Made by a program: the position numbers and the translations under genes. Positions 31,247 through 41,564 of a stretch of 64,000 nucleotides of DNA are shown one piece after another. Numbering within the stretch: position 1 is the first letter of the stretch; every line of letters starts with the position of its first letter. The notes under the pieces were generated by a model. The model saw nothing but the letters and a program-made list of their open reading frames with translations. It made no database searches and was not told where the DNA came from. Origin of the DNA: Zymoseptoria tritici IPO323 (lineage: Eukaryota; Ascomycota; Dothideomycetes; Mycosphaerellales; Mycosphaerellaceae); assembly GCF_000219625.1 (NCBI RefSeq), contig NC_018209.1:1054001-1118000 (forward strand). The letters run 5' to 3'.

Positions 31247-33157
31247 ATGGACTCATTCTTCATACCGTCGTTGTCGGGCGACGACTTCTCTTTATCTGAT
31301 CCGATGCCTGATCCGCGCTTCATGATAACAGAAACACCATCAGAGGAGCATCGCAGACAGCTCATCGAGGGCTTTGGATTTAGCCGATGGTTCTTGATCA
31401 CGTATCAGGCGGCTGTGCTCGGCGTGGTATTGCTTACAGCTGCGAGGCATCAGTACAAGAAGTGGACGCTTTCAACACGAAGCAGACGAAGAGGAGAGAA
31501 AGCCAACGAGCAGAGCTGCACACGCAAAGATGACTTCAAGAAACATCCTACTGTTTTCGAGTCCGAGTGGACGTCCAGCTGCTCCGGGAGTTCAAGAACA
31601 GGCGACGTGTCGCCTCCGAGCTCGAGCAAAGGCAAATTTGCCACCGAGAATGACTCTCTTCTCACGAGAGTCGGGACGCCAGAGAAGCGGACATCAGCTC
31701 GCGCCACTCAGAGAATGAGAAGATGGCTCAAAGCAACACTGATGTATCAACCACCTCCGGTCCCTATCCTTCACCGGATCATGCCTGAGAACTCGACTAC
31801 ATTCTGCGTCCTGGCGTTACTGGCTCTCAACATATTTTACCTCCTCTACCACGTAGACTTCAGCACTCTAACCAGCATAGAAGTCATCGCCGGCCGTTCT
31901 GGGCTACTCTTCGTCGCCAATCTCCCATGGCTTTACATGCTCGCGGCCAAGAATCAGCCCCTCAAAGCCCTCACGGGCCACAGCTACGAGAATCTCAATC
32001 TACTGCATCGACGACAAGGCGAGCTGCTTTGCTTCCTAGCAGTCATACATTTTTCCGGTATGCTCTTTGCCTGGTGGCGAGCTCTACGTCCCTTTCTCAC
32101 ACTCTACCGCTTCCTCACGTTCAAGTACATCCTTCTGGGCGACTGTGCCTTCGTGGCGTATGAGGTGCTGTACTTCACCAGTCTGAGTTCGTTTCGGGAG
32201 TGGTGGTATGAGATGTTTCTGGCCAGCCACGTTTTCCTGCAAGCTGCTGGACTGGTACTGCTGTTCTTCCATCATTTCCGAAGTCGGCCGTATGTTGGTG
32301 CATCGCTGGCGATATTCCTCCTGGATCGAATCGTGTGGAGGATGAATATCAAGACGAAGACTGTGCGAGCGGACTTGTTGGTCATGAAAGATGGCGAGAC
32401 GGTCAAGGTCTCCGCGGACTGGTCTGTCAGTCCACGATCTAGAACCGGATGGAGATTCTGGCTTGGCGGAAACATGAGCCATGGATGGGAAGCTTCTCAG
32501 CATGTATTCCTCACCGTTCCCGGTATCTCCAAGCAGCACGTGCTACAATGTCACCCTATGACTATCGCTTCAGCGGCTCCGGAGCCTGGTCAAGATCATG
32601 CGTGGTTTAATCTCATCATCCGCGCGAAAAGCGGCTTCTCAAGGGATCTGCTGCACTATGCGCAGGATCACGCATCCACTAAGATTCGCCTCGACGGTCC
32701 GTATGGTTCTCTACATGCGTTGGACATGTTACATGCCAGTGACATCTCCATTGTTGTAGCTGGCGGATCTGGAATCGCAGTTGCGTATCCGATGATCTGG
32801 TCGTTGCTACACAGCGAATCCCGGCATGGTCAGCAAATCTGTCTCATTTCGGTCGTTCAGGACGCTTCCCACACGCACTGGTTGGGAACTGAAAGGCTGC
32901 AGGAGTTGAAGACGTTGGGTCTGCATCTCATCACGCCGCCGCCAAGCCGCAAATATGGACGACCGGATGTTGCCGCTTTGCTTTGCGATAATGTGCATCA
33001 GCTTTTGGACCACGCGGAGTGTGCTGACGATGACTCGAAGATCAGCGTCGTGGTCTCAGGTCCGGACAGCCTCAACAGGAGCGTCAGGAATACATGCTCT
33101 CGCCTCGTGAGAGAAGGACTAAACGTAGACGTGGCAGTGGAGAAGTTTGGCTGGTGA
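31247..33157 (+). CDS. Ferric reductase-like transmembrane protein (FRE/NOX superfamily)
   Basis: A single exon gives 636 residues. These enzymes pass electrons from NADPH through FAD and two hemes to reduce ferric chelates outside the cell or in the vacuole. One helix near residue 50, a Ser-rich cytosolic loop, then a six-helix ferric-reductase core. Two His pairs with 14-residue spacing that should bind the hemes are H254/H268 (HRRQGELLCFLAVIH) and H328/H342 (HVFLQAAGLVLLFFH). The FAD-binding motif is HPMTIAS at about 436 (family form HPFT), and the nucleotide site is VVAGGSGIA at about 506. All required elements are present, so activity is likely. A TTATCTGAT element lies early in the coding sequence at 31292-31300. 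Neighbouring siderophore genes support a role in iron acquisition, by inference. Confidence 0.88.
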   Translation: MDSFFIPSLSGDDFSLSDPMPDPRFMITETPSEEHRRQLIEGFGFSRWFLITYQAAVLGVVLLTAARHQYKKWTLSTRSRRRGEKANEQSCTRKDDFKKHPTVFESEWTSSCSGSSRTGDVSPPSSSKGKFATENDSLLTRVGTPEKRTSARATQRMRRWLKATLMYQPPPVPILHRIMPENSTTFCVLALLALNIFYLLYHVDFSTLTSIEVIAGRSGLLFVANLPWLYMLAAKNQPLKALTGHSYENLNLLHRRQGELLCFLAVIHFSGMLFAWWRALRPFLTLYRFLTFKYILLGDCAFVAYEVLYFTSLSSFREWWYEMFLASHVFLQAAGLVLLFFHHFRSRPYVGASLAIFLLDRIVWRMNIKTKTVRADLLVMKDGETVKVSADWSVSPRSRTGWRFWLGGNMSHGWEASQHVFLTVPGISKQHVLQCHPMTIASAAPEPGQDHAWFNLIIRAKSGFSRDLLHYAQDHASTKIRLDGPYGSLHALDMLHASDISIVVAGGSGIAVAYPMIWSLLHSESRHGQQICLISVVQDASHTHWLGTERLQELKTLGLHLITPPPSRKYGRPDVAALLCDNVHQLLDHAECADDDSKISVVVSGPDSLNRSVRNTCSRLVREGLNVDVAVEKFGW

Positions 33158-33302
33158 TCTAGATGCTGGTGACCACTGCCGCTCGATGGCGGCATCTGAT
33201 GCAAGATTGGCGATGGGAACGCTCTCTTGCCCTGGTTTCTCTTGCGCCGCAATGCTTCAGAACGTGCGGTGCCCATTGGAAGTCTTTTCCTCCCTCTCTC
33301 CC

Positions 33303-33925
33303 TCACGGTCCCGACATCTGCACCCCTCCTCCATCGTTCTTCCAGCTGTCCAATTCCAGGTCCCAATACCCACGATCATACCCATCAAAATGAACCGTAA
33401 CAAACGCAGCCACACAGGGCATCGACTCCACACGCCCATCCTCCCGAATCTTGCAAATCAGCACCTGGTCCTCCTCCCGATACAGCTTCGCGTCGAGGAC
33501 CGCGAACCAGGTCTTGCACAACGGCTTGCGCGGCTTCGGCACGCTGCGCAGATATTCCGCCGCATCTTCGATCGTCTTGCCTACGAACGGGGACCGCCAA
33601 GTTTCATCGAGAGGGAGATGGGTGCCGTGTTCAATGCGCTCGTCGAGGCCGACGTCGGGGTAGTCGGCGAGATTGTGGTAGTCGTCCGCTAGCCAGAAAC
33701 CGGCGTGGCCAGCGTCGGTGTAATTGCGTTGGAGGACATCTTCGATTTCCTACGGACATCAGTCTCTGCAAGTGTGCGGCCTCGGATTAGACTTACGGCC
33801 ACGGAAATGGTTCCATCTAGCACGAAGAGTGCGTATACGTCGATTCGGTCGTCTTCGTCGGACCAGCCGCCTTCGAAGAAGGCTTCGTCCGCGGCGGAAG
33901 GCCTTGTAGGGACGTGTGGCTGCAT
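33303..33925 (-). CDS. Unknown fungal protein in the iron-uptake neighbourhood
   Basis: Two exons on the minus strand (33925-33797 and 33749-33303) give 191 residues; the 47-bp intron (GTAAGT...CCGTAG) joins in phase 0. The frame is open further upstream to an ATG at 34108, but that part is low quality, so the shorter start MQPHVPTRPSAADE was taken. Acidic start (GGWSDEDDRIDVY), then EIEDVLQRNYTDAGHAGFW, LADDYHNLADYPD, and a beta-rich C-terminus with CKTWFAVLDAKLYREEDQVLI and VTVHFDGYDRGYWDLELD. I do not recognise the family. There is no signal peptide or membrane helix. It is convergent with the ferric reductase (145 bp apart). Its inclusion in an iron cluster is by position only. Confidence 0.68.
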
Positions 33926-34543
33926 GTTGGCAACGTGTCGATGTTTGTGCGCTGAGCTTGGGGGCGTGCTGTGCTGGAGGACTTTGGAGCTCGGGCGGTC
34001 TGTTTGCTGCGGATGGCGCGCAGCGGGCCGGGAAAAAACGGTGGAGCTCACGCAGACGGTGTCGAGGTCTTCGATGCACGTCCTGAATCGACGAGAGGAG
34101 CTCCCCATCTCGGCCTCAGAAGTCGGAATCAAGGCCGCATGCTATGGCTACGTAGACCTCGGACGCCTCGGAGGCGAAGGCTTCGAACATCCACTAGCAA
34201 GCGGTATCTATCAACCCCAACAAGTAACAGCGCAAACCCACTTATATTGAGGATGGTTGGGCCGCAATCTGGGCGGATCTTTGCAGCAGAGCAGCTTCAT
34301 CTCCGTCTCGTCCTTTTGTGGCGCGCACCACGCACCTCCTTTGCCACGTAGACGAAAGTGAGGCGTGCGTCCGCCTCATATACCTCAATACGGTAATGAT
34401 CTAGTGGTGTGAGGCCGATTGAGTGGTCAGTCGGGTGACTGCACGATGTTACTGCTAATTCGACCGTTCGATCGAGGCGGCCATATACAGGTATATTTGA
34501 CGCAGACGACGTACGGTCGTTTTCCGTTGCTGCCCAAAGCATC
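33926..34543. other. Intergenic, no gene seen
   Basis: 618 bp between two minus-strand genes: upstream region of the unknown gene and downstream region of the transporter. Nothing recognised. Confidence 0.4.
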
Positions 34544-36469
34544 CTAAAACACCATCCCCTTGGTCTGACCCTTCTTACTCAGATCCAGATTCCTCAGCAT
34601 GAGCACCCAAACGAAGCACAAAGCCATGACGCCGACTCCAGCAGCCAACATCCTTGTCTGCGCGTACCCATATGACTCCTGGATTGCAATGCGTTCCGCA
34701 CTGCCGACCGGATACGAAAGTTGGGTCGTTAGATCCGCATAGATCAACGTCGCATTCCCGACTGCCAACTCAGGCAAATTCCGCTGTAACGCTCCAAGAA
34801 ACGTATTCGTCCATATTGCTCCGGAGATGGTGTTGCCGATAGCGCCGCCGACTGTGCCGGACACGTAGAGAGATGCTAGGACAGCCGCGATATGTTGATG
34901 GTCCACTGCAGCCAGTACGCCGAGTTGGACGAGCAGGATGAACACGCTGCCGCCCATGGAGATGAAGATCTCGCACATGATGATGTAGCCGATGTACTGA
35001 TTTGGTTGGCGGAAGTGGATCATCAAGCCCAATCCGAAGATGTACAGCGGGACGGCGATGTAGAATACCCATTTGAATCGCTTAGTGCGACGGATGGCGT
35101 AGCCGACGATGAAGAGGAGGACGCCGGAGACGACTTGGAAAGTGGAATTGACGTAGCCTGCTTCTGCGACGCTCAAGTTGGAGACGACTTGCAGGAAGGA
35201 GGTGAAGTAGCTGTTCCAGCAGTAGTAGGAGACTTGGTAGGTTGCGTCGATGAGGCAGCAGGCTATGACGGTGCGGTCGGTGAGGAAGGTCTTGGCGATG
35301 AAGGGATGAGAGGCCAAGTATTTCTCGTAGAGAGCGAAGAGGATTAGGAGGATGAAGCCGACGATGATCATGGCGATGATGTAGGGTGTGCGCCAGCCGC
35401 TGGGAGCGGAGGCGGCGAGTGTGAACGGGAGGAGGAAGAGGGTCAGGCCAGCAGCGAAGAGGAACACGCCGGGGACTGTTGAGAGTGAGGTCAGCAAGAG
35501 ATTATCAATGGAACAACATGCTCACTTACGATCGAAAGCAACGAGACCATATCGCAGGCTCTGCATAACACTCCTCCCGCTCTTCTCCCTCACAAACCTC
35601 CCTTCCCGCTCCGCTTTCCTCAGCTGAACCTTCAACAGCACGAACAGAGGCAGCGTCATCGCCGGCACAATGATAGCAAAGGCTCCAAATCCCCACCTCC
35701 AATTCACGTTCTCGAGGAATCCCTCTGCGGCTTTCGGACCCGCGAACGCGGTGATCATGTACGGCGACGATGTAAATGCGAATGCGAGTCCTCGATTACG
35801 GAGCGAGGTTGCGTCTGCGGCGAGCACGGCGACGGTGTAGATGATGCCTGCGAAGCCGATGGAGTAGAAAACCTGTTGACACATCCGTCAGCGTCACTCC
35901 ACTTCACGCCGTAGCACAAGGGATTAGGAGAACTCACCCGGGCCGTACAAAACGTCGCCAAACCATCGCTCACAGCCATCAGCACCACTCCCAACGTCGC
36001 ACATCCCACCGCGAGCAGAAACCCTTCTGCCCTCCCCCACACGTCGAGCAGTTTGGCCATGGGAATGTAGACAGCGGCTGTCATGGCATTGGCCACGATT
36101 CCGATGACGGTGATGAGCGAGTGGGATTGGAAAGCGGAGGTGACGTAGGGAGTTAGGGAGGCGAGGATGGAGAGTCGGAGGCCATTGGTCAGAAAGATAA
36201 TCCATATACTTAGCAGAGAGCGTATTAGTAGAGGGAACAAGAAGGGGCTTGGACCGCGGAACGCACTTGATGAGGAGCAATGCGAGAGACCATTTCGTCC
36301 AGACGAGGGTTACGGCTTCGATCTTTTGAATGCCAGGTTGGGCATCTTGGTCGGGGACGTTGGCTTCTTTGTCTGCTTCGATGGTGTCTTGTTGGTTGGA
36401 GACTTCGATCGAGTCGCTCGTAGAGTTGGTTGGCTGGGCCCGGCCTCCAAAGGCTTTGGGAAAGGGCAT
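34544..36469 (-). CDS. Siderophore-iron transporter, MFS SIT family
   Basis: Four exons on the minus strand (36469-36267, 36208-35938, 35872-35530, 35475-34544) give 582 residues; introns are 54-65 bp and frame is kept at every join. The layout is typical of 14-helix SIT proteins such as MirB and Sit1: a hydrophilic N-terminus (about 55 residues), LINIWIIFLTNGLRLSILASLTPYVTSAF read from the first helix on, the loop PMAKLLDVWGRAEGF, NWRWGFGAFAIIVP, and the SIT signature SYYCWNSYFTSFLQVV. The late helices contain ASLYVSGTVGGAIGNTISGAIW. It should import ferric siderophore at the plasma membrane; the particular siderophore cannot be told. It is divergent from the esterase-like gene over a 620-bp region with two iron-type GATA sites. 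Confidence 0.9.
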
Positions 36470-36757
36470 AGCTCAGGTGCGGTCTTGTGGCGAGGTGTAC
36501 GAAACCGAAAATTTAGCGGTCTGTTGAAGACCTACTACTTCTGCTGAGGAAAACCTCGCTCTTATGCATCCTACCAGCGCAAGGAGGGCCTCGATCATTC
36601 GTGGGAGCTTCGTCCGCATGCGTTGCATGCGTTGGGACCAGCAACCGGGACAATGGACCCGAAACCCTTGAAGACGGTATGCTCATGTGGAGCTCCAAGA
36701 AAACGTCGGCCGGCTCCATACTCTCCGCTCCATGGAAGTAGTCGGCTCAAGGACGAG

Positions 36758-36766
36758 ATCAGATAA
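36758..36766 (+). promoter_or_regulatory. ATCAGATAA, iron-responsive GATA-type site
   Basis: A perfect match to ATCWGATAA, the site described for fungal iron repressors of the SreA/Sre1/Urbs1 type. It lies about 290 bp upstream of the transporter ATG and 330 bp upstream of the esterase ATG. Binding is inferred. Confidence 0.6.
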
Positions 36767-36894
36767 CATCCGAGCATGCTCTATCCACTTCCGTCTTGGC
36801 CAGTGGATCCGTGGCTGAAGGATGCCCTTGGCGAGCGAGCTCGGGATCGTTGTCCTCCAATAGTGTCTCCAACTCGAGTGGGGCGGATGAGGTT

Positions 36895-36903
36895 TTATCT
36901 GAT
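36895..36903 (-). promoter_or_regulatory. ATCAGATAA on the minus strand, second iron-type GATA site
   Basis: The plus strand reads TTATCTGAT, the exact reverse complement of the first site, 128 bp away. Paired sites are common in promoters repressed by iron-sensing GATA factors. Binding is inferred. Confidence 0.6.
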
Positions 36904-37089
36904 CGTTAGATTAGATCCTGCATTCACTTACATTCACCCGGTTGGAAGTGGGGCTCGGAAGACCGCAATCGATCGCATTCTGCCAAGAGCGGAAGACGTT
37001 TCCGCACAGAGCGTACTCTGGCAGGCAATCGTGCAGACCTTCATGCGTATGCCCAAAGACTCTTCGACTGCCCCTAGACCCTGCTGACA

Positions 37090-38077
37090 ATGGTCCTGCG
37101 ACTCAACATGTCCCTCTCACCATCCCGCATCCCAAACACATGCCAATACACCATCCCCACTCCGCGCGGCCCATATCTCATTCAAATCGCATGGCCGCTA
37201 TGCTGGACACCTAATCGTCTCCCGCCAGCAGCAGACATCGAGAAAAAGACTCCCGTCTCCAGCTTGTAAGCGCCGCTCTACCGCTAGTCTCCGAATCAGT
37301 CCCTGACAGTCTGGCAGCTATCTAGTCGACAGCAACGCCTACTTCTTCACCGCAGTCGAAGTCTCCCGGCGCCTAGAGTCTCTCAACGGCACCCGCAGCA
37401 TCATCGTCGGGGTTGGGTATCCTCCATCCCAATTCGTCTATGACTTTCGGCGAGGTCCGGACTTGACGCCTCCTTCTCGAGATGGGACGTATCGGCCACC
37501 TCTTGATAAGCATGGCGAGCCGCGGACGGATCTGCAATTCGGCGAGGCGGATGTATTCCTTGAGTTCATCCGCGCGGAGGTGATGCGCAGGATAGAGGAG
37601 GAGCTCTTTACCTCTGTCGGGGTGAAGGAGGGCAGGAAATGCCTATTTGGGCATTCATACGGTGGACTGTTTAGCTTGAACGCACTCTTCACGAAGCCGG
37701 AAATGTTCGACGGGATTGTCGCGGCGAGTCCGTCGATTTCGTGGAGTGAGTACTCCATCGTGACTTTTCAGGAGGAAGAGTTCCACAAAAAGGGGCAAAT
37801 GATCGGGAGACCGCCGCAAGTGCTTTTGACCTGGGGTTCGAGCGCGAAGGAATTGGAGCGGAGGAAAGGCGAGTCGGAGGCTTCGTTTGAGAGGAGGAAA
37901 GAGGAAGCGGAGGAGCCGGAGTGTGGAGATGATGCGAGGGCGATGGCAGAGAGGTTGGAGGATTGTCCTCATGTTGGTGCTGTGGTGACGGATGAATTTC
38001 CGGGTTGGGGACACGGTGGTGCGGCGGTTGTGGGAATGCAGAGGGCGTTGATGTGGTTTCTGTTAGAAATGGACTGA
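37090..38077 (+). CDS. Alpha/beta hydrolase, siderophore esterase-like
   Basis: Two exons (37090-37265, 37333-38077) give 306 residues. The donor GTAAGC is clear; the acceptor was set at GACAG because the nearer CTAG breaks the frame. An ATG at 37108 is also in frame. The protein belongs to the esterase D / enterochelin-esterase fold: N-terminal YTIPTPRGPYLIQIAWP, then RSIIVGVGYPPSQFVYDFRRGPDLTPP, and the nucleophile motif GHSYGG (Ser about 167) followed by AASPSISW. The catalytic His is in GWGHGG (about 286). In Aspergillus, related enzymes (EstB, SidJ) hydrolyse fusarinine-type siderophores to free iron. The sequence and the divergent siderophore transporter support that role here; the substrate is not proven. 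There is no signal peptide, so it should be cytosolic. Confidence 0.83.
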
Positions 38078-38287
38078 GTGAGTGTGCCGAGAGCCCAATG
38101 AATGGATGGAAGATGCAAAGTCGTAACATTCGTAAGCGAAGAAGAAACGAGAGGGTGACACACGCTGTCTCTCTTGCTCCTCCACGCCTTCGTCTTTCGT
38201 CTGGAAAGCGGAGATTTACCTACCTCCTGGATCCCAGGTCCAAATCCTCCCTCATAGCCAGCACCACTCCGGCTCCACTTCCATCGA

Positions 38288-39721
38288 TCAAACCCTCCCC
38301 ACCCCTCTCAAACTCAAATACGCATCCGTCCCCCACCCCCACAAACTCTGCACCGCAATTCCACCCCCGAAATACTCCGCATAAGCCCTCCCCAGTGGTA
38401 ATCCATACCCCAATCCCGCCAGACTACTCCCTCCGGCCACGCCCGCCGAGAGAGCATCTAATGCTGGTATGCCGTCCATCATGCTGTTGCCTCCATTGCC
38501 GCCAGATGAGGAGGACGAAGAGGAGCCGAAGACTTTCGACAAAATCTCATCTTCGTCAAATGTCGTGAATCCGTACTCCCACAATTTCGCGTGGATAGCG
38601 GGATCAATGCCTCCACCGCGGTCTCGCAGACGGATCGTGACACCGGGAGTTTGTTGCGCTAAGGGACGGATGGTGCTGTCGTTTGACGACTTGCCGCCGG
38701 AAGCGAGATCCACAGAACCTTGGTCCTGGTTTGTGATGGCGCTGCTGGTACGATTGGGAGAGGAGGACTTCGACTTGAGATCTGCTGTCTGAGAAGCTGA
38801 TGCTGGAGCTGGTGCGATGGTGATTTCAACCGGTTCGCGCTCCATTCCTGCTTCAATAGTCGCACGGAAGGAATTCTTGAGCAGTTCCGTGAGGATGTAT
38901 TCCAGATGCATGGGTATATGTGCGATCGTCGTGTCTGGACTTCCAATAATGTTGACAGTCGGACGCACGCCATATTTCAGCTCGCATATCTCACCAACAG
39001 TGTGCTCGCAACTGCGGATGATATCGGCTGGACGGAGGGAGGTGTCGATCACGCCGATGTAGGACGATGGTTGTGGAGGGTTCCTGTTATGAGGGATGCT
39101 GCTGAAGTGCAGAGCGATGTGTTGTTCCGCGATCAGACGGGTGCCAATTCTCGCGCGGAGGTGTTCGTCAAGAAAAGCGGTGATGGCTTCTTTTGTGATG
39201 TATTTTCTTGCTTCGAGGAAACCTCTCGCGAGGACGGCGATTGTGTTGTTGTGGGTTCGGACCAGGTCGGCCATGACTTCGGTGAATTTGATCTCATCTT
39301 CGAGGGATTCGATTCGGCGCTCGGCGTAGGGGAGGAGGGTGGACAGCGAGTGGAGGTAGTTGGAGTGGATGCGGGAGACATTGGGGTTGGCGACGACGAT
39401 GTATGGGAGAGCGCGGAGGGATTGAATGCGGTGGGCGAGGCGGGCAGGTAATATGTCGAGGGTGAAGTTGGCGCTGTTGAGGAGAGCGGATTCGGAGAGC
39501 GGAGAGCGGCCGTGTTTGCAGAGGTCGGCGAGAGTCAATGGGTGGAGAGGAGCGGCGGCGAGGCGAGCTATGTCGGCGCTGGTCACGGTGGTCGTCTCGA
39601 TGGAGCGGGAGTGAGGTCTTGAGAGGAGGAGTTGGCGGTGAGCTCGGAGGATGCCATTTCTGGAGAGGGTTGATGAGAAGAGGACGCCATTGCCATGCCG
39701 TGTTAGTGCTCGGTTGAGCAT
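38288..39721 (-). CDS. Mitochondrial PDK/BCKDK-family protein kinase
   Basis: A single exon gives 477 residues. These histidine-kinase-like enzymes phosphorylate and switch off the pyruvate or branched-chain 2-oxoacid dehydrogenase in the mitochondrial matrix. The N-terminus is Arg/Ser-rich with no early acidic residue, fitting a presequence. The helical regulatory domain covers about 50-230. The ATP domain has the N-box HLEYILTELLKNSFRATIE, the G1 box IRLRDRGGGIDPAIHAKLWEYGFTTF and the G2 box GLGYGLPLGRAYAEYFGG; all key residues are visible. A Ser/Gly-rich insert sits between G1 and G2. Whether it matches yeast Pkp1 or Pkp2 was not decided. It is convergent with the esterase gene (210 bp). 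Confidence 0.9.
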   Translation of the reverse strand: MLNRALTRHGNGVLFSSTLSRNGILRAHRQLLLSRPHSRSIETTTVTSADIARLAAAPLHPLTLADLCKHGRSPLSESALLNSANFTLDILPARLAHRIQSLRALPYIVVANPNVSRIHSNYLHSLSTLLPYAERRIESLEDEIKFTEVMADLVRTHNNTIAVLARGFLEARKYITKEAITAFLDEHLRARIGTRLIAEQHIALHFSSIPHNRNPPQPSSYIGVIDTSLRPADIIRSCEHTVGEICELKYGVRPTVNIIGSPDTTIAHIPMHLEYILTELLKNSFRATIEAGMEREPVEITIAPAPASASQTADLKSKSSSPNRTSSAITNQDQGSVDLASGGKSSNDSTIRPLAQQTPGVTIRLRDRGGGIDPAIHAKLWEYGFTTFDEDEILSKVFGSSSSSSSGGNGGNSMMDGIPALDALSAGVAGGSSLAGLGYGLPLGRAYAEYFGGGIAVQSLWGWGTDAYLSLRGVGRV

Positions 39722-40412
39722 AACAGGCGGTGGGCGTGATTGTTATCGAGGCAGCATGGAGGGTTGTTGTTGGTATGGAGGAGGAGGAGAGCTACGAGGT
39801 TGAAGTTGGTTGGGGCTGTAGGGATGTCTCATTGGTTATACAGCTCAATATATACCAACAATGAGGAATACACCAATCGGCACAACCTAGTCCGATATCC
39901 AACTCATATGTCCATGTCGATGCCATTGTCGGCGGCACGAGCGCATCCATCTATATATCTTCAATCTAGCTCACGTGCTTTCGCGCGTCCCGATCGGCGT
40001 GGATCGGAGTGGGGTCTCTTCTACTAATTAGTGCGAGTGCTCGGTCGCCGCTTCCCTTTCTTCTGTAGCAACGGGTGATCAGATCACTGTGATGGGCGGC
40101 AACATACAATAGAGAGATACATTCATTTGGGATTGATACACTTCCTGCATATACACGACATTCACTCAGTATATCATCAAAAGGACAGACATTCTTCAAG
40201 GATACGCGTCGCATTGAGAGCAGAGTGCAGCGGAAAAGACGTCAGTGCCCACGGGACGAGACGAGTTCTGAACCTCACCGCGTTCGACAGACGACACGAC
40301 GACGCCTCTCTCTTCCTCTGTCTCTACCACCACGATACACTCATTCGACCTCTACTCGCCCTTTGCGATACCTCCTTCCTTCCACACTGCTGGCCAGTCT
40401 CTTCCACCCAGC
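39722..40412. promoter_or_regulatory. Divergent promoter, mitochondrial kinase and Whi5-like gene
   Basis: 691 bp between two start codons. The last 150 bp before the plus-strand ATG are CT/CA-rich, typical of a fungal 5' leader. No specific motif was recognised. Confidence 0.4.
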
Positions 40413-41564
40413 ATGGAGACAATAACGACCACCGCGTACTCGACCGCTCCCAAGCGCGCCCAACCGACCACGCGTACAGTGCAGCCAGCCGTTGCTGAAT
40501 CGTCGCATCACCACCACCACATCGCCGACAACTCCAACACGACGACCACCTCACCCTCCCTCTCTCAAGACTCCTACATCAGCGGCTACAGCAGTCACAA
40601 CGAAAACACACCCAAACTCCACTCCAGCCACAGCAATCTGTCGCAATTAACCAACAACACCGACCTGACCGAGCCCGACATCTCCTCTCAAGAGTCTCAA
40701 CCCAGCAAAATCTCTCGCGAGCGAACTCCCGACAATGGACAACACACCACCGGCGACTTCGCCCTGGCCTCTCCTATGAGCATCGCATCGCCTGTCGCTC
40801 CTACAATAAACGGCTCCAAGCGCACGGCATCTGGACACGTCAAATCCGCAGCGTCCCTCTCTACACCCTCTTCAATGTTCCCACCAACATCTACCCGTTC
40901 CCGCCGCGAATCCACCGCCTCGTCCGCCGGTTCCCGCGCAGGCGAACTCGCCGCTTCGTTGAAAGAACGACTCGGCTATGCGATGGCCAAAGTTCAACAC
41001 GGATGGGAACACAAGTCGCTGAACGAAGTCGAGCAACTAGCCGCGAGTCGCGAACGGAATAATCGCACTGCCAATCGTTACAGCGCGAGCTATCTCGACG
41101 GTCGACCGCAGACGAGCGGACTATCCGGCACGACAGCGAACATGTCTATCAACGAGGGAATGTACGCCGAGGAGCCTTACTGCTCGACCACTTCTCCTCC
41201 TGCAAAGCGGAGATCAGGACACTACAACTTCTCCTTCCCCATGACCTCCACCGCAAATTCTTATGAACAACCACCTCATCTCTCCGCTCCACGTCTCGAT
41301 CCAGCGCCAGATCTCAGTCCCGTTTCCCACACAGCTTCCCACCATCGCAAACCCAGCAACGCGTATACAGCCACATCATCAGCGATGTCTCCTCCTCGAA
41401 CGCCAGTTGCGGGAGGAGGGAGGGAAAGACCCACGACATTGCGAACGCAGACCCAAACGATGGAAGCGGAGAGGGATGCGATTATGGTGTTGTCGCAACT
41501 GGGATCTCCGAGGACGGTGCGGAGGGAGGATAGTGGAGGGAGTCTGGTTAGTGCGGGACGATGA
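40413..41564 (+). CDS. Putative Whi5/Nrm1-like G1/S repressor
   Basis: A single exon gives 383 residues, mostly disordered Ser/Thr/Pro/Asn. The only compact part is at about 175-210: GELAASLKERLGYAMAKVQHGWEHKSLNEVEQL. It resembles, from memory, the short conserved motif of Whi5-type proteins, which bind SBF/MBF and hold back G1/S transcription until phosphorylated. A second short match is near the C-terminus, ERDAIMVLSQLGSP, similar in place to a conserved end motif in such proteins. Many Ser-Pro and Thr-Pro pairs (SPMS, SPVAP, SPPRTP) would suit control by cyclin-dependent kinase. Nuclear localisation is expected. The family call is tentative; the gene itself is solid because of the long clean frame and strong leader. 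Confidence 0.55.
   Translation: METITTTAYSTAPKRAQPTTRTVQPAVAESSHHHHHIADNSNTTTTSPSLSQDSYISGYSSHNENTPKLHSSHSNLSQLTNNTDLTEPDISSQESQPSKISRERTPDNGQHTTGDFALASPMSIASPVAPTINGSKRTASGHVKSAASLSTPSSMFPPTSTRSRRESTASSAGSRAGELAASLKERLGYAMAKVQHGWEHKSLNEVEQLAASRERNNRTANRYSASYLDGRPQTSGLSGTTANMSINEGMYAEEPYCSTTSPPAKRRSGHYNFSFPMTSTANSYEQPPHLSAPRLDPAPDLSPVSHTASHHRKPSNAYTATSSAMSPPRTPVAGGGRERPTTLRTQTQTMEAERDAIMVLSQLGSPRTVRREDSGGSLVSAGR

Larger units (their letters stand above)
36470..37089. promoter_or_regulatory. Divergent promoter of siderophore transporter and esterase-like gene
   Basis: 620 bp between the two start codons. It holds two perfect ATCWGATAA sequences, one per strand, listed separately. This arrangement would let one iron-sensing GATA factor control both genes. 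Confidence 0.6.

Noticed and set aside
40324..40554. Short minus-strand frames over the Whi5-like gene start
   Set aside because: They are shadows of the plus-strand frame and contain Arg/Ser/Trp-rich random peptide.
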